A DNA stretch of 20,498 nt from DASQPR01 sp035713725 (GCA_035713725.1 DASTMZ010000198.1:1-20498); one strand, 5' to 3'; counted from the stretch's first letter, positions 1 to 8,067 are shown. Numbers and translations: made by a program. The notes: generated by a model not told the origin, from the sequence alone.

Positions 1-693
1 GAACATCGGCCAGCGGCCCGCGCGCGGATCCTCGCCGGGCAGCGTGCGCCGCGTGCACGGCCAGCACCCGATCGACGCGTAGCCCTGATCGATGAGCTTG
101 TTCACCGGCACGTCGAACCGCTCGACGTACGCGTCGACGTCGGCCTGCGTCCAGTACGCCAACGGCGCGACCTTGATCTTGCCGCGGCTCGCCTCGAATC
201 CGACCACCGGAGTATTCGCCCGCGTCGGTCCCTCGTCGCGACGGAGGCCGGCCGCCCAGGCGTCGTACGGTGCCAGCGCCCGCGACAGCGGCTCGACCTT
301 GCGCATCGCGCAGCACGCGTCCGGATCGCGCGCAAACAACCGGGGTCCGTGCTGGCCGTCCTGCTGGCCGACGGTCTGCCGCGGCCGCACCGAGATCACC
401 TCGACCGGGAGAGTACGGGCGACCAGGTCGCGAACCCGCAACGTCTCGGGGAAGTGCAGTCCGGTGTCGAGGAACACGACCGGTACGCCGGGCACGACGC
501 GCGACACCACGTGCGCCAGGACGGCGTCGGCCATCGAGCTCGTGACGCAGAACCGCTCGCCGAATTCGTCGGCCGCCCACTCGACGATCCGTTCGGCGGG
601 CGCGCCGTCGAGCCGGGTGTTCGCCTCGGCGGCGAGCGCCCGCAGTTCGTCCGCGCCGCGCCGGCCGGGTATGACGGGTGACAACGTGATCAT
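1..693 (-). CDS. cysH: Assimilatory APS/PAPS reductase (CysH), 3' end outside window
   Basis: Reduces adenylyl sulfate (APS, or PAPS) to sulfite with thioredoxin, in the cytoplasm, feeding the sulfite reductase upstream. The 231 visible residues carry the sulfonucleotide reductase fold: VTSSMADAVLAHVV near 50-63, VFLDTGLHFPET near 73-84, and a Cys pair in DACCAMRKVEPL (C127, C128) with a second pair in GCWPCTR (C210, C213). The CC...CxxC arrangement is the 4Fe-4S signature of bacterial APS reductases, so APS is the likelier substrate. The C-terminal tail with the catalytic Cys lies beyond base 1. The ATG at 693 overlaps the stop of the preceding small gene in an ATGA, so translation is probably coupled; a GGAAGG lies about 13 nt upstream. 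Family assignment is firm; APS versus PAPS is inferred. Confidence 0.93.
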   Translation of the reverse strand, partial: MITLSPVIPGRRGADELRALAAEANTRLDGAPAERIVEWAADEFGERFCVTSSMADAVLAHVVSRVVPGVPVVFLDTGLHFPETLRVRDLVARTLPVEVISVRPRQTVGQQDGQHGPRLFARDPDACCAMRKVEPLSRALAPYDAWAAGLRRDEGPTRANTPVVGFEASRGKIKVAPLAYWTQADVDAYVERFDVPVNKLIDQGYASIGCWPCTRRTLPGEDPRAGRWPMF

Positions 694-857
694 GATCGGG
701 ATGCCGCCTTCCGTGGAACGAGGCCGACGAACTTCACGGTGAACGCCCGCGCGCAGGACCGGCACTCCCACGTGCCATGTGGACCCTGCTCGCTCGGGCG
801 CAGATTTTCTTCGCCGCAGTAAGGACAGTGAAACGGAACTACGCGCTCATCGGTCAT
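690..857 (-). CDS. Small zinc-ribbon protein of the sulfite reductase operon
   Basis: A 55-residue protein with two CxxC knuckles, CPYC (C11, C14) and CRSC (C32, C35), 17 residues apart, as in zinc ribbons. It lies 49 nt downstream of the sulfite reductase gene and its stop overlaps the cysH start by 4 nt, so it is co-expressed with both. As I recall, small uncharacterised proteins occupy this same slot between sulfite reductase and cysH genes in other actinomycetes. No function is known to me. A role as metal- or Fe-S-related accessory factor for the two reductases is only a guess from position. The start is the ATG at 857; an earlier in-frame start would run into the inter-gene gap without other support. 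Confidence 0.8.
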   Translation of the reverse strand: MTDERVVPFHCPYCGEENLRPSEQGPHGTWECRSCARAFTVKFVGLVPRKAASRS

Positions 858-906
858 CGCAGTGCCGCCTCCGTGGTTGATCGCACGCCGCCTGCGCTGC
901 CTGGAC

Positions 907-2655
907 TCATCGGAGCGCCGCCTCGTCGGCGCGTGCGACCCACGACGCGAACGTCTCGCCGTCCGTACGTTCGTCGCTGTAGCGGCGCGCCAGCCGCTCG
1001 ACGTACGCCGGCAGGTCATCGGCCGTCGTCTTCAGCCCCCGCAGCTTCCGGCCGAAGCCGGGCTGCTCGGCCGTGCTCAGCCCGAGCCCGCCACCGAGAT
1101 GCACCTGGAAGCCCTCGACCATCGCACCGTCCGGACCGGGCACGAGTTGACCCTTGAGGCCGATGTCGGCGACCTGGGTGCGCGCGCACGCGTTCGGACA
1201 ACCGTTGATGTTGACCGTGATATCGACGTCCAGGTCAGCGAGCCGCTTCTCGAGCGTCTCGACGAGGCTCGCGGCCCGTGCCTTCGTCTCCACGATCGCG
1301 AGCTTGCAGAACTCGATGCCGGTGCAGGCCATCGTCGAGCGACGCCAGGTCGACGGCCGCGCTTCGAGGCCGATCTCGGCGAGCGCGGTGACCAGCGATT
1401 CGGCGCGCTCCGGCGCCACGTCGAGCACGATCAACTTCTGTTGGGCGGTGAGGCGCACCCGCCCGGACCCGTGTGCCTCGACGATGTCGGCGACCTTCGC
1501 GAGCGTCGTACCGCTGACGCGACCGGCCACCGTTGCCACGCCGACGTAGACGTTGCCGTCGTGCTGCGGGTGGATGCCGATGTGGTCGACGGCGCGCGAC
1601 GGCAACGCCGGCGCGGGGCCGTCGAGCAGTGGTCGCCCGAGATACTCGGTCTCCAGCACCTCACGGAACCGCTCGACTCCCCAGTCCGCCACCAGGAACT
1701 TGAGCCGGGCGCGGTTCCGCAATCGCCGGTATCCGTAGTCGCGGAAGATGCCAACCACGCCGGCCCAGACATCGGGAACGTCCTCGAGCGGGATCCACGC
1801 ACCGAGCCGCTGCGCGAGCATCGGATTCGTAGACAGGCCGCCGCCGACCCAGACGTCGAAACCCGGACCGTGCTGCGGGTGTACGGCGCCGACGAACGCG
1901 ACGTCGTTCACCTCGTACGGCAGATCCGGCAACCAACCGATCGACGTCTTGAACTTGCGTGGCAGGTTCGAGAACTGTGAGTCGCCGACATAGCGCGCGG
2001 TGATCTCACGAATCGCCGGTGTCGCGTCGATGATCTCGGCGGCCGCGATGCCCGCCACCGGACTGCCGAGCACCACCCGTGGCGTGTCGCCGCAGGCCTC
2101 GGTCGTGGTCAGGCCAACCGCCTCGATCTCGCGCCAGATCGCGGGTACGTCCTCGATGCGTACCCAGTGCAGCTGCACGTTCTGCCGGTCGGTGAGATCC
2201 GCGGTGTCCCGTGCGTAGCGGCTCGACACCGACGCGACGGCTCGGAGCTGGGCGAGGTCGAGCTGCCCGCCGTCGATCCGGATGCGGAGCATGAAGTATT
2301 CGTCCTCGAGCTCGTGTGGCTCGAGGACCGCGGTCCGGCCGCCGTCGATGCCGGGCTTGCGTTGGGTGTAGAGGCCCAACCAACGGAACCGGCCGCGCAG
2401 ATCCTGTGGGTCGATGCTGGCGAACCCGCGCTGGGCGTAGACGTGCTCGATGCGCAGTCGCGCGTTGAGACCGTCGTCGTCGCGCTTCATGCGCTCGTTG
2501 GGGTTGAGCGGCTCGCGATAGCCGAGCGCCCATTGCCCCTCGCCACGTGGACGCTGGACGCCGTGTGCGCGGGTGGCGGATTCAGCGCGGCGTTCCGAAC
2601 CGCCGCGATCGACCATGGCCTGGTCGGCGGCCGGACGTCCGGTGGTAATGGTCAT
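907..2655 (-). CDS. sir: Ferredoxin-dependent assimilatory sulfite reductase
   Basis: Six-electron reduction of sulfite to sulfide using siroheme and a 4Fe-4S cluster, with ferredoxin as donor. The 582-residue protein has duplicated NiR/SiR ferredoxin-like half domains and siroheme domains. The cluster ligands are visible as C-X5-C (C444, C450 in CTGIEFC) and C-X3-C (C486, C490 in GCPNAC). Y96 (GLYTQRK) and C188 (EACGDTPR) are 92 residues apart, the same spacing as the Tyr69-Cys161 covalent crosslink of M. tuberculosis NirA, so this is the NirA-like sulfite reductase rather than a nitrite reductase. The ATG at 2655 has a GGAGG 9 nt upstream; an open frame continues to 2736 but lacks such a site. 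It leads the operon with the zinc ribbon and cysH. Its ribosome binding site sits in a hairpin and a leader peptide precedes it. Confidence 0.95.
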   Translation of the reverse strand: MTITTGRPAADQAMVDRGGSERRAESATRAHGVQRPRGEGQWALGYREPLNPNERMKRDDDGLNARLRIEHVYAQRGFASIDPQDLRGRFRWLGLYTQRKPGIDGGRTAVLEPHELEDEYFMLRIRIDGGQLDLAQLRAVASVSSRYARDTADLTDRQNVQLHWVRIEDVPAIWREIEAVGLTTTEACGDTPRVVLGSPVAGIAAAEIIDATPAIREITARYVGDSQFSNLPRKFKTSIGWLPDLPYEVNDVAFVGAVHPQHGPGFDVWVGGGLSTNPMLAQRLGAWIPLEDVPDVWAGVVGIFRDYGYRRLRNRARLKFLVADWGVERFREVLETEYLGRPLLDGPAPALPSRAVDHIGIHPQHDGNVYVGVATVAGRVSGTTLAKVADIVEAHGSGRVRLTAQQKLIVLDVAPERAESLVTALAEIGLEARPSTWRRSTMACTGIEFCKLAIVETKARAASLVETLEKRLADLDVDITVNINGCPNACARTQVADIGLKGQLVPGPDGAMVEGFQVHLGGGLGLSTAEQPGFGRKLRGLKTTADDLPAYVERLARRYSDERTDGETFASWVARADEAALR

Positions 2656-2662
2656 GCGAGGA

Positions 2663-2702
2663 GCCCTCCGAAAGCTTGTGCCTGGGAGGGCGCGGATGCG
2701 CC
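2663..2702 (-). promoter_or_regulatory. Overlapping hairpins covering the sir ribosome binding site
   Basis: On the minus-strand transcript GCCCTCC (2691-2685) can pair perfectly with GGAGGGC (2669-2663) across a 15-nt loop, burying the Shine-Dalgarno GGAGG of sir. A second hairpin, GGCGC/GCGCC with a 4-nt loop (2702-2689), shares three bases with the first arm, so the two structures exclude each other. Further upstream, 2716-2701 can form a GC-rich stem with GAC on the plus-strand loop. The arrangement fits translational control linked to the leader peptide at 2786-2854. The pairing is read from the sequence; the regulatory role is inferred. Confidence 0.5.
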
Positions 2703-2785
2703 GGGCCGACGGCCGGAGCCGAGGGTATGACGTCAATGTCTATTTCAGAGGTGGCCGGCGATTCACGCGCCCGCGAACGATCGGG

Positions 2786-2854
2786 CTAGCGAGCCGGACA
2801 CATGGCGCTGCGAACGCGCCCGTAGTCGACGTGCCGCCGTGCGGTCAACAACAC
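2786..2854 (-). CDS. Putative cysteine-responsive leader peptide of the sir operon
   Basis: A 22-codon ORF ending 130 nt before the sulfite reductase start. It reads LLTARRHVDYGRV, then RSAMCPAR, then TAG. This resembles the short 'putative leader peptides' annotated upstream of sulfur-assimilation genes in Streptomyces and relatives (pattern roughly LTxRRHVDLxRVxSAxC), recalled from memory. The single Cys codon (TGT, residue 19) is close to the stop, as expected if ribosome stalling at Cys senses cysteine-tRNA. I chose the GTG at 2854 because the conserved part begins there; in-frame ATGs at 2884 and 2896 would add 10 or 14 residues, and no start has a clear ribosome binding site. It is too short to be found by length-filtered gene calling. 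Confidence 0.65.
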   Translation of the reverse strand: MLLTARRHVDYGRVRSAMCPAR

Positions 2855-3054
2855 CTCACCGCTGCGCGAGCGCGCGCACGACATCGCGGGAAACATCCCG
2901 GCGGCGCGCATCGGCTCGGCGGTCACGCGGACAACAATGTCACAGCGCTTGCACCTATGCCAGCCAAATGCACCGCCGTCCCATTCGCCGGGCTGTGCCG
3001 CGCGTCACGCAATCATCCCGCGTCGCAGCCCCCGCACCTGCGAGCGCCGAACCG

Positions 3055-4539
3055 CTAACGCCGTTCCAACGGGAACGCGAGCACCGCCTCCGTACCCACG
3101 TCTTCGCGACGACGGATGTCGATGGTGCCGCGCAGCTCGCCCGCGACGAGCGTCTGAACGATCTGCAGCCCAAGCCGCCGGCTGCTTTCGGCGTCGAAGT
3201 CGTCCGGGATGCCACGCCCGTCGTCGGTCAGGCGGACCTGGATCTGGCTGCGGTCGCGTTCCACGATGATCTCCACCGATCCGGCGTCGCCGGCCGCGAA
3301 CGCGTGCTCGGCGGCGTTGAGCAGCAGCTCGTTCAGCACCATGACGAGCGGCGTCGCGATCTCGGCCGGCAGCACGCCGAACGACCCGGTGCGTCGCATC
3401 ACGATGCGCGATTCGTCGCGGGCCACCTCGGCGGCCGCGGCGGCAACCCGGTCGACGATGTTGTCGAAGTCCACCGCCTCGTCCGACGACATCGACAGCG
3501 TCTCGTGCACCAGCGCGATGGACGCCACCCGGCGCACCGACTCTTCGAGCGCGCTGCGCGCGACGGGGATGCCCACCCGTCGCGCCTGCAGTCGAAGCAG
3601 CGCGGCGACCGTCTGCAGATTGTTCTTCACACGATGGTGGATCTCGCGGATCGTGGCGTCCTTGGTGATCAGCGCGCGGTCGCGACGGCGTACCTCGGTG
3701 ATGTCGCGGACCAGCACCAGAGCGCCGATCGGCACGCCGGCCGGCAGCAGCGGCAGCGCACGCATTAGCACCGCCGCGCCGCCGCGCGTCTCGAGTTCCT
3801 TGCGCGGCGGCGCCTCACCGCGCAGCGCGGCGAGGATGCGACTGGTCGCCTCGGACGCGTCAAGCGAATCGTCGATCAGGCGTTTGGTGAGCAGCGCGAG
3901 ATCCTCTCCCTCGAGGTTCGTCGGCAACCCGAGACGGCGGTAGGCGGACAGCGCGTTTGGGCTCGCGTACGTGACCGTGCCGGCGGCGTCCAGACGGATC
4001 AGCCCGTCGCCGACACGCGGCGCGGTGGTCGTCTCGCCGAGGTGCAGGCCGGGCGGAAACGTGCCGTCGGTGATCATCTGTGCGAGATCGTCGGCCGAGG
4101 TCAGATAGTTCAGCTCGAGTTGGCTGGGCGACCGAGCGGTCGACAGGTTCGTGTCGCGGCCGATCAACGCGATCACATCGGCGTGGCCCATCCGCCGGAC
4201 CGGGATCGCCTCGTTGCGGGCCGGCACGTCGCCGTACCAGACCGGGTCGCCTTCCCGCCAGATCCGACCTTGTTTCGTGGCCACCGTCAGATGGGCGATC
4301 TCCGGTCCCCGCGCGATGCGACCGACCTGGTCATCCTCGTAGGCGGTGGGACCTGTGGTCGGACGGACCTGCGCGACGCACACGAACGCTTCGGAGTCCT
4401 TGAGCTTCGTCCACAGCAGCAGATCGGCGAACGACAGATCGCTGACCAGCTGCCACTCGCCGGCCAGGCGATGCAGATGCTCCACGTCGACGGGGTCGAG
4501 CGCGGTGTGCTCCTCGACGAGGTCGCGCAGCGTCGACAC
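3055..4539 (-). CDS. pdtaS: PdtaS-like sensor histidine kinase
   Basis: Cytosolic two-component kinase of the HisKA_2 family, expected to phosphorylate a PdtaR-type response regulator with an ANTAR RNA-binding output. The protein has 494 residues (about 501 in M. tuberculosis PdtaS). It has an N-terminal GAF-like region (about 1-165), a PAS domain (about 175-285), an H-box EIHHRVKNNLQT (299-310, phospho-acceptor probably H302), an N-box NELLLNAAEHAF (403-414) and an ATP lid DDGRGIP (439-445). No membrane segment or signal peptide is visible, in line with a soluble sensor. The GTG at 4539 has AGGAGG 9 nt upstream; the longer frame to 4794 overlaps the divergent lipoprotein. The partner regulator is not in the window. 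Confidence 0.92.
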   Translation of the reverse strand: MSTLRDLVEEHTALDPVDVEHLHRLAGEWQLVSDLSFADLLLWTKLKDSEAFVCVAQVRPTTGPTAYEDDQVGRIARGPEIAHLTVATKQGRIWREGDPVWYGDVPARNEAIPVRRMGHADVIALIGRDTNLSTARSPSQLELNYLTSADDLAQMITDGTFPPGLHLGETTTAPRVGDGLIRLDAAGTVTYASPNALSAYRRLGLPTNLEGEDLALLTKRLIDDSLDASEATSRILAALRGEAPPRKELETRGGAAVLMRALPLLPAGVPIGALVLVRDITEVRRRDRALITKDATIREIHHRVKNNLQTVAALLRLQARRVGIPVARSALEESVRRVASIALVHETLSMSSDEAVDFDNIVDRVAAAAAEVARDESRIVMRRTGSFGVLPAEIATPLVMVLNELLLNAAEHAFAAGDAGSVEIIVERDRSQIQVRLTDDGRGIPDDFDAESSRRLGLQIVQTLVAGELRGTIDIRRREDVGTEAVLAFPLERR

Positions 4540-4681
4540 GTCGACTCGCCTCCTCCCGCGGGCGATGCCGGCGGTGGCGCCGGCCGGCGTCAGAACGTGA
4601 AACCCGATGGTAAGCGGCCATCCGGCCCGCGTCCCAGACTGCCATGCTCGCGTCCAGCACGCGGGAGTAGCGTCGGCACCC

Positions 4682-5134
4682 GTGACCGGAATCCGACGCA
4701 TGGCGAGCGCGCTGTGCCTGCTGCTGGTGACCGGCGCGGTGGCCGGCTGCGGCTTCATCGCCGCCGGGCAGAAGAGCATCTCCAAGCCGACCACGTTCGT
4801 GCTGATCGGGCACGCCGATGTGGTGCTGCCGGCGAGCGATCACGCGGCAGTCGGCACCACCTGCGAGGCGCCGGCCTCGATCACCGGCGTCGCCGAGAAC
4901 ACCGCGGTCAAGGTGCTCGACGCACACGGCGTAGCGATCGCGAACGGCTTGCTGGGCAGCGGCATCCTGGCACGGTCCGGAAGCACGACCACGTGCGCGT
5001 TCCCGTTCCAGATCCCGGCCGTACCCGGTGGCTCGACGACGTACCAGGTGATGATCGGCGACCGTCCGGCGGAAACGTTCCCCGCGTCACTGCTCCGGCA
5101 GAACGCGCCCGCCGTGCTCACGATCACGAAATGA
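4682..5134 (+). CDS. Small secreted lipoprotein of unknown function
   Basis: A 150-residue protein with a lipoprotein signal: n-region TGIRR, hydrophobic stretch ASALCLLLVTGAVA, and lipobox VAGC with acyl-accepting C23. The mature part is Thr/Ser/Ala-rich with two Cys residues (in TTCEAP and TTCAFPF) that could form a disulfide, and looks like an all-beta extracellular domain. I do not recognise a family. The GTG at 4682 is preferred over the ATG at 4700 because the latter would remove the arginines of the signal peptide. A TAGCGT -10-like box at 4668-4673 lies 8 nt before the GTG, so the mRNA may be nearly leaderless. It is divergent from pdtaS and convergent with the SIS gene, 25 nt apart. 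Confidence 0.75.
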   Translation: MTGIRRMASALCLLLVTGAVAGCGFIAAGQKSISKPTTFVLIGHADVVLPASDHAAVGTTCEAPASITGVAENTAVKVLDAHGVAIANGLLGSGILARSGSTTTCAFPFQIPAVPGGSTTYQVMIGDRPAETFPASLLRQNAPAVLTITK

Positions 5135-5159
5135 CTGGCGGCTAGCGCATCACCGTGAC

Positions 5160-6215
5160 CTAACGGGTGATCGTCACCTTGCTGAGTCCGCGCGGCGCGT
5201 CGGGATCTTCGCCACGGCCGAGCGCCAACGCAAGCGCGAGTCGCTGCAACGGAACGATGTCCAGCAGCGGAGCATAGCGCTCGTCGACGGACGGGGTGGC
5301 GAGCCGCAGCGGTACGCCGTCGATCGGCGACGGTCCGATCGCGACGACCTCGGCGCGGCGCTGATCGAGTCGCGTGACGACCTCCCGCATCGCCGCACCC
5401 GCCGGACCGTCCCCGACCACGGCGAGCACGGGCACGTCCGGGGCGGTCATCGCGAGCGGACCGTGCAGCAGATCGGCACCGGAGAACGCGAGTGCCGGCA
5501 GATATGACGTCTCCATCAGCTTCAACGCCGCCTCGCGCGCGGTCGGATAGGCGTACCCACGTCCGGTGGTGACCACGCGCGCGGCGAACCGGTAGCGACC
5601 GGCGATGTCCGCGGGCGTCGGGTCATCCAACATTCCGGCGGCGAGTCCCGGCAGTTCGTCCAGCGCGCGCCGTTCGTCGGCCGGCAGCGCGCCACTCCCG
5701 GTGCGTATCCCCTCCACGAGCATGAGCAGCGCGAGCAATTCGGCGGTGTACGTCTTGGTCGCCGCGACCGCGCGCTCGTGTCCGGCGGCGACGTCGACGT
5801 GCAGCTCGGCGGCGCCGGCCAGTGGCGAGTCAGGGTTGTTCGTCACCGCCAACGTGAGGGCACCCGTGTCCCGAGCCGCGCGGACCACCTCGACGAGATC
5901 CGAGGAGCCACCGCTCTGGCTGACTCCGACGACGAGCGCGTCACGCAGATCCGGGCGAGCGCCGTAGACGGTCACCGAGGACGGCGACGCGAGGCCGGCC
6001 GGGATGCCGAGCCGGATCTCGACGAGGTACGCCGCATAGAGCGCGGCGTGGTCCGACGTGCCACGAGCGGTAAATACGACGTGCCGCGGGCGGCGTTCGG
6101 CGATCTGACGTGCGACCGCCTCGATCGCCGCCCCGTGTTCGGCACCGAGCAGTCGCTCGTAGACCTCCGGCTGTTCGGCGATGTCGGCTGTCATGCCAGT
6201 GCCACGCTCCGCCAC
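5160..6215 (-). CDS. SIS-domain sugar-phosphate isomerase/deaminase (GlmS-like, no glutaminase domain)
   Basis: A 351-residue protein with two SIS domains like the isomerase half of GlmS. SIS1 shows TARGTSDHAALYAAY (49-63) and GVSQSGGSSD (97-106). SIS2 shows TTGRGYAYPTAREAALKLME and LLHGPLAM. The tail DAPRGLSKVTITR matches the GlmS C-terminal loop. The N-terminal glutaminase domain with its catalytic Cys is absent, so it cannot use glutamine. It is more likely an amino-sugar phosphate deaminase/isomerase of the NagB-II or AgaS type, probably acting on glucosamine-6-phosphate; the substrate is inferred. The GTG at 6215 has GGAG 5-6 nt upstream; an internal ATG at 6194 is the alternative. No PTS or nag genes adjoin it. 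Confidence 0.87.
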   Translation of the reverse strand: MAERGTGMTADIAEQPEVYERLLGAEHGAAIEAVARQIAERRPRHVVFTARGTSDHAALYAAYLVEIRLGIPAGLASPSSVTVYGARPDLRDALVVGVSQSGGSSDLVEVVRAARDTGALTLAVTNNPDSPLAGAAELHVDVAAGHERAVAATKTYTAELLALLMLVEGIRTGSGALPADERRALDELPGLAAGMLDDPTPADIAGRYRFAARVVTTGRGYAYPTAREAALKLMETSYLPALAFSGADLLHGPLAMTAPDVPVLAVVGDGPAGAAMREVVTRLDQRRAEVVAIGPSPIDGVPLRLATPSVDERYAPLLDIVPLQRLALALALGRGEDPDAPRGLSKVTITR

Positions 6216-6368
6216 CGTCGCTCCTTCGTCCGAGGTCGTCGTGCCGCCGCCGGGACCACGAATCCGCGCATGGTTCGCGCACAGTCCGAGCAATCCGTGC
6301 GCAGTGTTGCACGAAACAGCCCGTGATCGCAACGCTTCACGCACGGCGCGGCCCGGTCTGTCGCAGAA

Positions 6369-6403
6369 GGGGCGCGCCGCGGCCCCCCGCCACAGCGCGC
6401 CCC
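6369..6403 (-). terminator. Hairpin terminator after the efflux pump gene
   Basis: A perfect 9-bp inverted repeat, GGGGCGCGC (6369-6377) with GCGCGCCCC (6395-6403), encloses a 17-nt GC-rich loop. It begins 15 bases beyond the stop of the transporter on the minus strand and is followed by a short TTCT rather than a long U tract, as is common for terminators in high-GC actinobacteria. Confidence 0.55.
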
Positions 6404-6418
6404 TGCTCGTACGCCGAC

Positions 6419-7984
6419 TTAGTCGACGAGGGCGAGTTCGACCTGCTTGGACTCGGCGGGTTGGGTCGCCGCGTCCGGCCGGCCGCGCAGTGCGACGTGC
6501 TTGATGAAGATCGCCAGCACGGGTACGACGACGGCCAGGAACGTGGCCCAGAAGAACACGCTCGAGATGCCGTCCGCGATGCCGGCGAGCACCGGCAGCG
6601 GCAGCTTCACGCCGCCGCTCAGCGTGCTGGCACCGCTGGACGTGATCTGGTGCGCCGCGGCCGGACCGACGCTCTTCGTCAGCGAGCTCGTCAGGCTGTG
6701 GTTGAAGATCGCGCCGAACAGCGACACGCCGAACGAGCCACCGATCGACCGGAAGAACGTCGACGTACTGCTGGCCACCCCAATGTCGCGCTGTTCAACG
6801 CTGTTCTGCGCGATCAGCATGGTGGTCTGCATGAGGAATCCCATGCCGAGGCCGAGCACCAGCATCGCGAGCGCGGTCTCGGTCTTCGTGGTGTGCAGGC
6901 CCATGAACGCGAGCAGCACCATGCCGACCGTCATCAGCGCGCCGCCGATCACCGGGTACACCCGATAGCGACCGGTACGCGTCATCATCTGTCCCGCGAC
7001 GATCGACGTGATGAGCAGGCCGGCCATCATTGGCAGCAGCAGCAGGCCCGAATTCGTGGCCGACGCACCCTGCACGGTCTGCTGGTAGAGCGGCAGATAG
7101 CTGATCGCCCCGAACATCGCGAAGCCGACCAGGAAGCCGATCACCGAGGTCAGCGAGAAGTTGCGGTTGCGGAACAGACCCAGCGACAGGATCGGCTCCG
7201 GCGCCTTCGGCTCGATGAACGCGAAGACGGCGAGCGAAACGACCGCGACCGCGACGAGGCCGAGGATCATCGTCGAGCCCCAGGCGTACTGGTTGCCACC
7301 CCACGTCGTGATCAGTACGAGCGCGGTGATGCCGATCGCCAGCAGGCCCGCGCCCGTCCAGTCGATGCGGTGCTGCGCGCGGTGCTTCGGCAGGTGCAGC
7401 CGGGTGACGAGCAGCGCCAGCGCGACGATGCCGATCGGCACGTTCACGTAGAACGCCCACCGCCAGTTCAGGTTGTCCGTGATGTAGCCGCCGACCAGCG
7501 GTCCGGCCACCATCGCCACGGCCATGACCGCCGACATGATGCCCTGATAGCGACCCCGCTCGCGCGGTGGCACGAGGTCGCCGATGATCGCCATCGCGCC
7601 GACCACGAGACCGCCGGCGCCGAGGCCCTGTAGCGCCCGGAAGCCGATCAGCTGAGTCATGCTCTGTGCGGCGCCAGACAGTGCCGAGCCGGCCAGGAAC
7701 ACCACGATCGACGTGATGAATACGCCCTTGCGGCCGTACATGTCGCCGATCTTGCCCCACAGCGGAGTGGAGACCGTGGTGCCGAGCACGTAGGCGGTGA
7801 CGACCCAGGACAGGTGCGATAGGCCGCCGAGATCACGCACGATCGTCGGCATCGCGGTGCCGACGATGAAGTTGTCGAGCATCGCAAGCATGAACGCGAG
7901 CATGAGGCCGGGCAGCACGACCATGACCTCGCGTCGACGCGCAGGCACCGCTTCCGCTTGCGCCGCCTGTTCTAGTGCAGACAT
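6419..7984 (-). CDS. DHA2 family MFS drug efflux transporter (EmrB/QacA type)
   Basis: Proton-driven multidrug exporter of the cytoplasmic membrane, 521 residues, with about 14 predicted transmembrane segments. Diagnostic motifs are LDNFIVGTAMPTIVRDL (36-52, motif D1 of the DHA2 family), GKIGDMYGRKGVF (77-89, motif A), and the motif C region with GPLVGG. The C-terminal tail is short and charged. The ATG at 7984 has GGAG 7 nt upstream. A divergent TetR-family gene lies across a 121-bp gap with two palindromic operators, so the pump is probably derepressed by a ligand of that regulator. The substrate cannot be predicted. Confidence 0.93.
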   Translation of the reverse strand: MSALEQAAQAEAVPARRREVMVVLPGLMLAFMLAMLDNFIVGTAMPTIVRDLGGLSHLSWVVTAYVLGTTVSTPLWGKIGDMYGRKGVFITSIVVFLAGSALSGAAQSMTQLIGFRALQGLGAGGLVVGAMAIIGDLVPPRERGRYQGIMSAVMAVAMVAGPLVGGYITDNLNWRWAFYVNVPIGIVALALLVTRLHLPKHRAQHRIDWTGAGLLAIGITALVLITTWGGNQYAWGSTMILGLVAVAVVSLAVFAFIEPKAPEPILSLGLFRNRNFSLTSVIGFLVGFAMFGAISYLPLYQQTVQGASATNSGLLLLPMMAGLLITSIVAGQMMTRTGRYRVYPVIGGALMTVGMVLLAFMGLHTTKTETALAMLVLGLGMGFLMQTTMLIAQNSVEQRDIGVASSTSTFFRSIGGSFGVSLFGAIFNHSLTSSLTKSVGPAAAHQITSSGASTLSGGVKLPLPVLAGIADGISSVFFWATFLAVVVPVLAIFIKHVALRGRPDAATQPAESKQVELALVD

Positions 7985-8021
7985 GGGTACGCTCCGTCTC
8001 AAGTTGCTCCGCTGGCCGCCT

Positions 8022-8041
8022 TACTTGTCGGCCGGCTAGTA
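8022..8041. promoter_or_regulatory. TetR operator O1, MFS-proximal
   Basis: TACTTGTCGGCCGGCTAGTA is a near-palindrome sharing its TACTTG and CGGCCG core with the second copy at 8068-8087. It overlaps a possible minus-strand -10 (CATACT, 8044-8039) whose -35-like GTGACC lies 17 nt upstream, so binding here would block the pump promoter. The repeat is seen directly; assignment to the adjacent TetR protein is inferred. Confidence 0.75.
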
Positions 8042-8067
8042 TGATTGCAGCACCACGGTAGGTCACT

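Larger units (their letters stand above)
2656..3054. other. Intergenic leader region upstream of sir
   Basis: This 399-base gap between the sir start and the pdtaS stop holds the leader peptide and the ribosome-binding-site hairpins. It also contains CGGGA-AACA-TCCCG (2887-2900), a small palindrome just upstream of the leader peptide that could be a repressor site or part of an RNA stem. I found no convincing -35/-10 pair for the operon. A minus-strand TTGACC with TACGGG 18 nt downstream lies inside the leader ORF and is weak. No riboswitch fold was recognised. Confidence 0.5.

Noticed and set aside
862..1980. Long plus-strand ORF of 372 codons
   Set aside because: Antisense to sulfite reductase, Arg/Asp/His-rich shadow composition with no family features.
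2656..3054. Possible SAM riboswitch before sir
   Set aside because: I could not find the conserved core of any SAM riboswitch class; the leader peptide explains the region better.
6110..7633. Plus-strand ORF of 507 codons
   Set aside because: Antisense to the efflux pump; composition is a His/Arg/Asp/Glu-rich shadow.
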